This document shows positions 58,381 to 64,000 of a stretch of DNA of 64,000 nucleotides, piece by piece (position 1 is the first letter of the stretch; every line of letters starts with the position of its first letter). A program made the position numbers and the translations under genes. Under the pieces are notes generated by a model. It ran no database searches. It was not told the DNA's origin and was given only the letters and a program-made list of their open reading frames with translations. The DNA lies in contig MCFE01000182.1 of assembly GCA_002104905.1 (NCBI GenBank), forward strand, positions 62,001-126,000, written 5' to 3'. This DNA is from Basidiobolus meristosporus CBS 931.73 (lineage: Eukaryota > Basidiobolomycota > Basidiobolomycetes > Basidiobolales > Basidiobolaceae).

Positions 58381-59256
58381 AGCGTGATGGGTACTACCAA
58401 GTATTGAAACATATCTTCTGGTGTTTCGCCCAGCTCATCCAACTGACCAATCCGGTAAATTTCCCATATCCCATATCCCAATACCCAATCCAGTAAATTT
58501 CCTGCATTCTTCATGCCATTCCAATTCGGATGTTGGATCCAGTGCCTAGGATCCAGTACCTGGAAACCAGATCAAGCTAGCCCATATATGGTTGCCTCAT
58601 CCCATGTCCCTTGACACTAGTGCTGGCAGGTCAATCCTATTGCCCCAGTGAAGCCACACCCGTCCACTTGACAGTGGATTCCTGGATCTAAACGGATTGT
58701 CAAAAGGGAGTATCGAGAGTGATCAGGAATCTGTCAGCTCATGATTGGAAGCTGCTGCGATAAAGGCTTTGTCAGACTGCAATTGGAAACAGCTCCCTGG
58801 CTTCTTGATTCGACTCCTTGCCCATCTCAATCCCGATACTACCCAGTATGTCCCGGCAAAGACCTGGTTACCTTCCATATCCACTAGGCTTCGTACAGAT
58901 CCTCGATAGCAAGCTGGCAGCTCCTGCAGCTACTACAATGCCTAGCTTGAACATTCACGTTATCCTTTCGCAATGGCTCTAATTTGATGGCCTACGAATC
59001 TGCAATACTCTACAGCCGCCGCACCGGCTCCATTTCCTTTGCTTTGCTACCCTTCTTTGTTAGTTGGCTGGTGAATATTGCCTCATTGCCAAAGTCAGAT
59101 GCATACTTCTGATTCATTGATTTTATTTTCTATTTGAACTAGCCCAGTAGTCTTTGTGGTGGCACTAAGTATCGAGACATTGGAATTCCCAGCATTCTCT
59201 GATCTATCAAAAGGTCACACTCAATGCAATCCTTGCTTGCTCCGGAGCAAGACAGC

Positions 59257-59874
59257 TCAGTCCCGAGGAGTCTTGTACACACCAGGCGTACACTCCTCGC
59301 GAGTGATATCGACGTAGTTGAAGAGGTTTCCGTATTTGTTGTCCATCTCGACATAGTACTTCTTGATGCCAACCATGAAGTCGATTTGGTTGTCACCAAA
59401 GCTCCAGCCTTGGTCGTCGACACGGACGCATCCGTTGTGGATCTGGCCGTTCGGCAGCTTGATTCCCTTGAGCTGCTCGACCATCAAGGTGGTGCCATAG
59501 GAGATGTCGTTGGCGGCAACACTGACGAAAGGAACAAGAGCGTTGTCCTTCTCGCCCAAACCGAAGGGGTAGAGCTTCTCATTGATGAAAGAGAAGCAGC
59601 TGTAGCCACCATTGCAGTCGCACTGAAGGTTGATCACCTTACCGTTGCCCAGAATAGCGGTACCTTCCATGCGAGCAGCCGAGGCAAATTGGCGACTCAC
59701 GGTAGCGAGAACCTCTCCAGAGCAACTACGGAGGTGGACATCCTTCGGACCAGAGAAATCACTCTCCTCTGAGATCCAGTAGTAAGTCATCTTCACCTTC
59801 TTGGCAAATACGCTGGCACCGAGCATGGTCACACCGAGGGTGGCGACAAGTAAGAATCTGAAAGTAGAGAGCAT
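59257..59874 (-). CDS. Secreted 3D/double-psi-barrel-like protein, paralogue 4
   Basis: 205 aa with exactly the protein sequence of paralogue 3. I count about four base differences across 618 bp, all synonymous (for example GACAAAAGG/GACGAAAGG near 59525 and GAAGATTG/GAAGGTTG near 59632). That fits either a very recent duplication or gene conversion. Same signal peptide, six cysteines and 3D-like C-terminal part. Confidence 0.9.
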   Translation of the reverse strand: MLSTFRFLLVATLGVTMLGASVFAKKVKMTYYWISEESDFSGPKDVHLRSCSGEVLATVSRQFASAARMEGTAILGNGKVINLQCDCNGGYSCFSFINEKLYPFGLGEKDNALVPFVSVAANDISYGTTLMVEQLKGIKLPNGQIHNGCVRVDDQGWSFGDNQIDFMVGIKKYYVEMDNKYGNLFNYVDITREECTPGVYKTPRD

Positions 59875-59934
59875 CTTTGGAGTTGTGTTTGTTCACGACT
59901 GCTGTTTGATGAAGACCATAGAGCGTCCAAGGCT

Positions 59935-59948
59935 CGATATATATACAA
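59935..59948 (-). promoter_or_regulatory. TATA box of paralogue 4
   Basis: CTCGATATATATACAAC on the plus strand, about 62 bp before the start at 59874. Confidence 0.65.
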
Positions 59949-60270
59949 CACCGGTGGGCCCCCAGCTGGGGGAATTGGAAGTCACCATGGCCCATGGCCC
60001 GGTCACTTTCCCCATAAGCTCAAATTTCTTTAAACATCAATTTTTTAAGCGTAGTTGTCAGTAGGATTCCATGGATGTACTGTGGGTAAACATTGGTAAG
60101 ATGCATGGGACGAGGCTGGGATATAGTAGGAAATCGGCAGGAGGCCATTAACAATCCATGGAATTGGTACAGTATTCTTGACTGTATAAATGCCAAAAGT
60201 TGGCAGGATTGGCTGCACCAATCCGATTTTTTTCCAATCATCTATGATTTGCCATCAACCGGTCTAATGG

Positions 60271-60552
60271 GTAATTCGTATCCATTGATCTGGAGCGCAA
60301 TAATGCCACTAATTTGGATGTATTCTTTTTCGATCAATATTCTGGTACACTCTTATTCTCGTATATAGCGATTAGGGATGATATATTGTTTGAGGAAATA
60401 CGTAACGTACTTATCAAATTAAACATGAAAACGGGTATTATGATTAAGACGGTCCAGCTGTGAAACCCAATTGTCCTGAATTAATAGCTCGAAAAAAAAG
60501 CCCATTTTTATCTCATCGTAACAATTGCGAAACTCTCATCCCATTCTACACG
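60271..60552. promoter_or_regulatory. Intergenic, 5' of the zinc finger gene
   Basis: End of the tandem array and upstream region of the ZNF706-like gene. No frame supported. Confidence 0.35.
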
Positions 60553-60914
60553 ATGGCTAGAGGACAGCAAAAGATTCAAGCAAGGTAATTTTTTTCCATC
60601 ATCTCTTAATGGCACTAGTTTTGGAGGTTTACAAAGATGATTTACCTACCGTATACAAAGAGAGAAGGCTCAGAAATTAGCTGAAGCTAAAGCTGGCGGT
60701 AAATCTCAAATCGGTGCCCGCGCTGCTGGTTTAAAGGCCATCTGCCAAATCTGCAAGGTATCGCTTACTTCAAAAGACTCGATTTGCTTCAAATGAATTT
60801 AACGCCAACATTTCTAAGAACCCTTGTGCCAACTACAAAACTCTTGTTCAACATATGGGTGCCAAACATCCCAAAGAACCTGTCCCTAGCGAAGAATCTC
60901 TTGGCTTACAATAA
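60553..60914 (+). CDS. Small C2H2 zinc finger protein, ZNF706/4F5-like
   Basis: Three exons, 60553-60584, 60661-60757 and 60819-60914, join in phase to 74 aa. The N-terminus MARGQQKIQARE is basic and matches the 4F5/SERF-like start of this family. A single C2H2 finger follows (CQICKNPCANYKTLVQHMGAKH), then PKEPVPSEE. Its length equals human ZNF706 (76 aa) and plant homologues. The family is widespread in eukaryotes with poorly defined cellular role. It was missed by simple frame searching because each exon is short. Confidence 0.9.
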
Positions 60915-61866
60915 TCTCTTTTGCCAACCCAGGGAAGTAAAGCTACGGATGACATAGATTGTATAGCCACCCCAACAACAGCCACTTCCATTAATACGTT
61001 AGCTCAATAAAGTCTATAATACACCATCATTTGCCTATTATTGGCTTGTGCATAGTTCTGTAGCACAGTACTCTTAGTTATGGTTAGGCTGAACAGCGGA
61101 GTTGAAGTGAAACTGAACAGTGTAAATATACTCCGCAATATTATTTATAGTCCCAAAAGGAATGATTTCAACTTGGTACGAAAATATGTATTGTTATCGA
61201 TCTAATCATTGACACCTGGCAAATATAAAGATATATGACTTCGCACACATAGACACAAGTAAGCCTCACACGACGAGTTCTCTGGCATGCACTATGAATG
61301 TAAATACAGCAGTTTCTAGCCACATTTCGGTCATTAAGATGCCTTTCAAATGTTCACTGTTCAATAAGATTTCAAAGCTTCGAGAGAATGTAGTATATTC
61401 CTGTCCTTTTACTTGCTTGCTCCGTATACAACCAGTTCTGACTACTCGAAAAATCCGCAGGTTGCGCCTCACTTGAAAGTACGAATACATGTCGGTGATG
61501 GGTGGAGCGGTGGCTATTGCTACACGTGAATTGTGGCTTTTCAGTAACTGGCAAAAAACTGTCGATGGAGAATACGCAGAGTACATGTTGGCATTGGGGG
61601 TACGGGCAGTTTGGCTCTTCAATATACGGTAAAAACCTTGAAGGACTCTTTATCATAAAAGGATGCCGAAGAAACACTTAAATTCTCTGCTTTAACAGCT
61701 TCAATCATATGAAATGGATGAATGGAGAATCAAGATCCCGAGTTGCGATGGCTTTTAAACAGTACTTGTTCTGAGGCGGCATAAAATAATCATTTATTTC
61801 AGTATATTTGGTAAATATTCTATCAACCAGTCAGGAATTCAACGATGTCAATAATGATATTCGTCT
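60915..61866. other. AT-rich intergenic region, no gene supported
   Basis: Overlapping frames on both strands at 61266-61677 show no domain, signal peptide or splice pattern. The region separates the zinc finger gene from the 3' end of the glycine-rich protein gene. Confidence 0.4.
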
Positions 61867-63873
61867 CTAATATTTATATGCGGAGCCACTGTGATCGCCA
61901 CCCTTACCACTTCCTTTGCCTCCATAGTCGCCTCCCTCACCACCTCCCTTGCCCCCATAGTCGCCACCCTCACCGCCTCCCTTGCCTCCATAGTCACCAC
62001 CTTCGCCGCCTCCTTTACCACCAGCGTAGTCCTTTACATCGTAGCTACCACCAGACCCACCGCCACCGTACTTGGCGCCTTCACCACCACCCTTGCCTCC
62101 ATAGTCGCCACCTTCACCACCTCCACCATACTTGCCACCCTCACCGCCTCCATTGCCACCGTGGTCGCCACCTTCACCACCTCCCTTGCCACCGTAGTCG
62201 CCACCAGATCCACCACCACCATACTTGCCACCCTCACCGCCTCCCTTACCACCGTAGTCGCCACCAGATCCACCACCACCATATTTACCACCTTCGCCGC
62301 CTCCTTTACCACCTGCGTAATCCTTTACATCATAGCTACCACCAGACCCACCACCACCGTACTTTCCGCCCTCACCGCCTCCCTTGCCACCGTAGTCGCC
62401 ACCTTCGCCACCTTCGCCACCACCCTTGCCTCCATAGTTGCCGCCTTCACCGCCGCCACCATACTTGCCACCCTCACCGCCTCCCTTGCCTCCATAGTCG
62501 CCACCTTCACCACCACCCTTGCCTCCATAGTTGCCGCCTTCACCGCCGCCACCATACTTGCCACCCTCACCGCCTCCCTTGCCGCCATGGTCACCACCAT
62601 AGTTGCCGCCTTCGCCACCTCCCTTGCCTCCACCAGATCCACCACCACCATATTTACCACCTTCGCCGCCTCCTTTACCACCTGCGTAATCCTTTACATC
62701 ATAGCTACCACCAGACCCACCACCACCGTACTTTCCGCCCTCACCGCCTCCCTTGCCGCCGTGGCCACCACCATAGTTACCACCTTCGCCGCCTCCCTTG
62801 CCACCGTAGTCGCCACCTTCGCCACCACTCTTGCCTCCATAGTTGCCGCCTTCACCGCCGCCACCATACTTGCCACCCTCACCGCCACCCTTGCCGCCGT
62901 GGCCACCACCATAGTTGCCACCTTCGCCGCCACCCTTGCCTCCACCAGATCCACCTCCACCATATTTACCACCTTCGCCACCGGATCCGCCGCCACCATA
63001 TTTACCACCCTCGCCACCACCATTACCCCCAGAGTAATCCTTTGAATCATAGCCACCGCCAGATCCGCCTCCTCCTTTGCCTCCGTAGTCGCCACCCTCA
63101 CCGCCACCACCATGCTTGCCGCCTTCTCCACCTCCCTTGCCTCCATAGTCGCCACCAGATCCACTTCCACCATATTTGCCACCTTCGCCGCCGCCTTTAC
63201 CGCCGTAATCGCCACCGGATCCGCCACCACCATGTTTACCACCCTCGCCACCACCATTTCCCGCAGAGTAATTCTTTGAATCATAGCTACTGCCAGATCC
63301 ACCTCCTCCCTTGCCTCCATAGTCGCCACCAGATCCATCGCCGCCGTATTTGCTGCCTTCGCCACCACCACCATACTTGCCACCCTCACCACCTCCGCTG
63401 CCTCCATAGTCACCACCTGCACCGCCACCACCATATTTCCCGCCTTCGCCACCACCCTTGCCACCTGCGTAATCCTTTACATCATATCCCCCACCAGATC
63501 CACCACCGCCGTGTTTTCCGCCCTCACCACCTCCCTTGCCTCCATAGTCACCAGCTTCGCCGCCACCCTTACCGCCGTAGTCGCCACCAGATCCACCGCC
63601 GCCATACTTGCCACCTTCACCACCACCCTTGCCACCTTCACCACCACCGCCATATTTGCCGCCTTCGCCACCACCACCATACTTGCCACCTTCACCACCA
63701 CCATTGCCTCCATGGTTGCCGCTTTCACCACCACCTGCATTGCCGCCATAAGAGACTGATTTCCCCTCACCACCCGAATAATCCTTTACATCATATCCTC
63801 GCTCCAAAACAGTTGCATTAGCCATAGCCAACGCAGAGATAGCGAAGAGGATATTAGCGGAGGAGAATTTCAT
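61867..63873 (-). CDS. Secreted glycine-rich repeat protein, 668 aa
   Basis: Start chosen at 63873 (MKFSSANILFAISALAMANA), which begins a clear signal peptide; the frame runs 35 codons further upstream across the TATA box. After ATVLERGYDVKDYSGG the rest is built of GGGEGGKYGG, GGGSGGDYGG and GGKGGG words, mostly Gly with Lys, Glu, Tyr, Asp and Ser. A longer period is marked by SYDVKDYAGG (or YDSKDYSGG), seen about seven times. It ends GKGSGKGGDHSGSAYKY. An ERG or dibasic-like site after the signal could be processed. No cysteine and no anchor is seen. Wall-associated or adhesive role by analogy to Gly/Tyr-rich structural proteins is inference. Repeat number is likely to vary between strains. 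Confidence 0.85.
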   Translation of the reverse strand: MKFSSANILFAISALAMANATVLERGYDVKDYSGGEGKSVSYGGNAGGGESGNHGGNGGGEGGKYGGGGEGGKYGGGGEGGKGGGEGGKYGGGGSGGDYGGKGGGEAGDYGGKGGGEGGKHGGGGSGGGYDVKDYAGGKGGGEGGKYGGGGAGGDYGGSGGGEGGKYGGGGEGSKYGGDGSGGDYGGKGGGGSGSSYDSKNYSAGNGGGEGGKHGGGGSGGDYGGKGGGEGGKYGGSGSGGDYGGKGGGEGGKHGGGGEGGDYGGKGGGGSGGGYDSKDYSGGNGGGEGGKYGGGGSGGEGGKYGGGGSGGGKGGGEGGNYGGGHGGKGGGEGGKYGGGGEGGNYGGKSGGEGGDYGGKGGGEGGNYGGGHGGKGGGEGGKYGGGGSGGSYDVKDYAGGKGGGEGGKYGGGGSGGGKGGGEGGNYGGDHGGKGGGEGGKYGGGGEGGNYGGKGGGEGGDYGGKGGGEGGKYGGGGEGGNYGGKGGGEGGEGGDYGGKGGGEGGKYGGGGSGGSYDVKDYAGGKGGGEGGKYGGGGSGGDYGGKGGGEGGKYGGGGSGGDYGGKGGGEGGDHGGNGGGEGGKYGGGGEGGDYGGKGGGEGAKYGGGGSGGSYDVKDYAGGKGGGEGGDYGGKGGGEGGDYGGKGGGEGGDYGGKGSGKGGDHSGSAYKY

Positions 63874-63938
63874 ATTGATACTTGAGTCCGATAGATGAGA
63901 CGATTTTTTTCTGATCCAACCGACTCCATTCCGGAGGG

Positions 63939-63945
63939 ATTTATA
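63939..63945 (-). promoter_or_regulatory. TATA box of the glycine-rich protein gene
   Basis: Minus strand TATAAAT in CCTATAAATCCC, about 66 bp upstream of the start at 63873. It supports that start over the longer frame. Confidence 0.6.
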
Positions 63946-64000
63946 GGTTCTTGGAAGGTCTGAGAAGGAGTCGATCAAGGGGTCAGAGGGTTGTTAGATT

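Larger units (their letters stand above)
58381..60270. repeat. Tandem duplication unit 3
   Basis: Near-identical to 55575-57455 up to GGTCTAAT(A/G)GGTAATT, after which the sequences part. It carries paralogue 4. A short local variant (CATATCCCATATCCCAATACCC near 58466) shows small replication slippage. Confidence 0.9.

Noticed and set aside
61845-63821. 658-codon plus-strand frame rich in His, Arg, Leu and Pro
   Set aside because: It is the antisense shadow of the Gly-rich repeat gene. The opposite strand of GGN codons rarely gives stops, and it has no signal peptide or domain.
1-64000. tRNA, rRNA and CRISPR arrays
   Set aside because: No cloverleaf with a GGTTCGA-type B box, no rRNA stretch and no regularly spaced direct repeats with unique spacers were noticed; CRISPR is not expected in a fungus.

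Overview
The window is nuclear DNA of a fungus. Its genes carry many short GT-AG introns (about 55-205 bp). Recognisable products are fungal or general eukaryotic: Rpb4, Coq3, PIG-T/Gpi16, a KDM5-type chromatin protein, an alpha-arrestin, a bHLH-Zip factor and a GPI-anchored Kre9-like wall protein. The species cannot be fixed from this sequence. The secreted 3D-fold family, the glycine-rich secreted protein and mixed copia/gypsy load would suit an early-diverging (zygomycete-like) lineage, but that is a guess.

Layout. Positions 1 to about 33,200 form an AT-rich graveyard of nested transposons. In order it holds: the 3' part of a Ty1/copia element (family A) with its LTR and inverted LTR pieces; a dead DDE (PIF/Harbinger-like) transposase; a full-length Ty3/gypsy element on the minus strand (4509-9446) with apparently identical 368-bp LTRs and one open 1377-codon Gag-Pol frame; a decayed relative of that gypsy element on the plus strand (10010-14720), split by two insertions; three relics of one unidentified transposase family; and three copies of a second copia family (B). 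The last B copy (27117-31796) keeps both LTRs and a primer-binding site matching the anticodon arm of initiator tRNA-Met. TG...CA repeats of 0.8-1.05 kb, a 211-bp MITE and a large inverted repeat are inserted among them.

From about 33.5 kb the sequence becomes GC-richer and gene-dense. In order: KDM5/Ecm5-like protein (+, 9 exons); conserved 435-aa protein of unknown function (-, 11 exons); bHLH-Zip factor (-); Kre9-like GPI protein (+); arrestin with PPxY (-); COQ3 (-); RPB4 (+); derlin-like membrane protein (-); PIG-T (+, 12 exons). COQ3/RPB4 and derlin/PIG-T are divergent pairs.

From 51.4 kb to the end lies a secretome cluster. It has two small acidic secreted proteins, a tandem array of four genes for about 204-residue secreted proteins with a 3D/double-psi-barrel-like C-terminal part (one broken by a single inserted base, two encoding identical proteins in 2.8-kb duplicated units), a ZNF706-type zinc finger gene, and a 668-aa glycine-rich repeat protein.

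Most informative points: a KDM5-family protein whose first iron-binding His is Arg; recent amplification of the secreted 3D family; half-tRNA-type priming in the copia family; a gypsy element that looks recently inserted; and a clean MITE inside a copia LTR. I found no single wholly new system. No tRNA, rRNA or CRISPR array was recognised.
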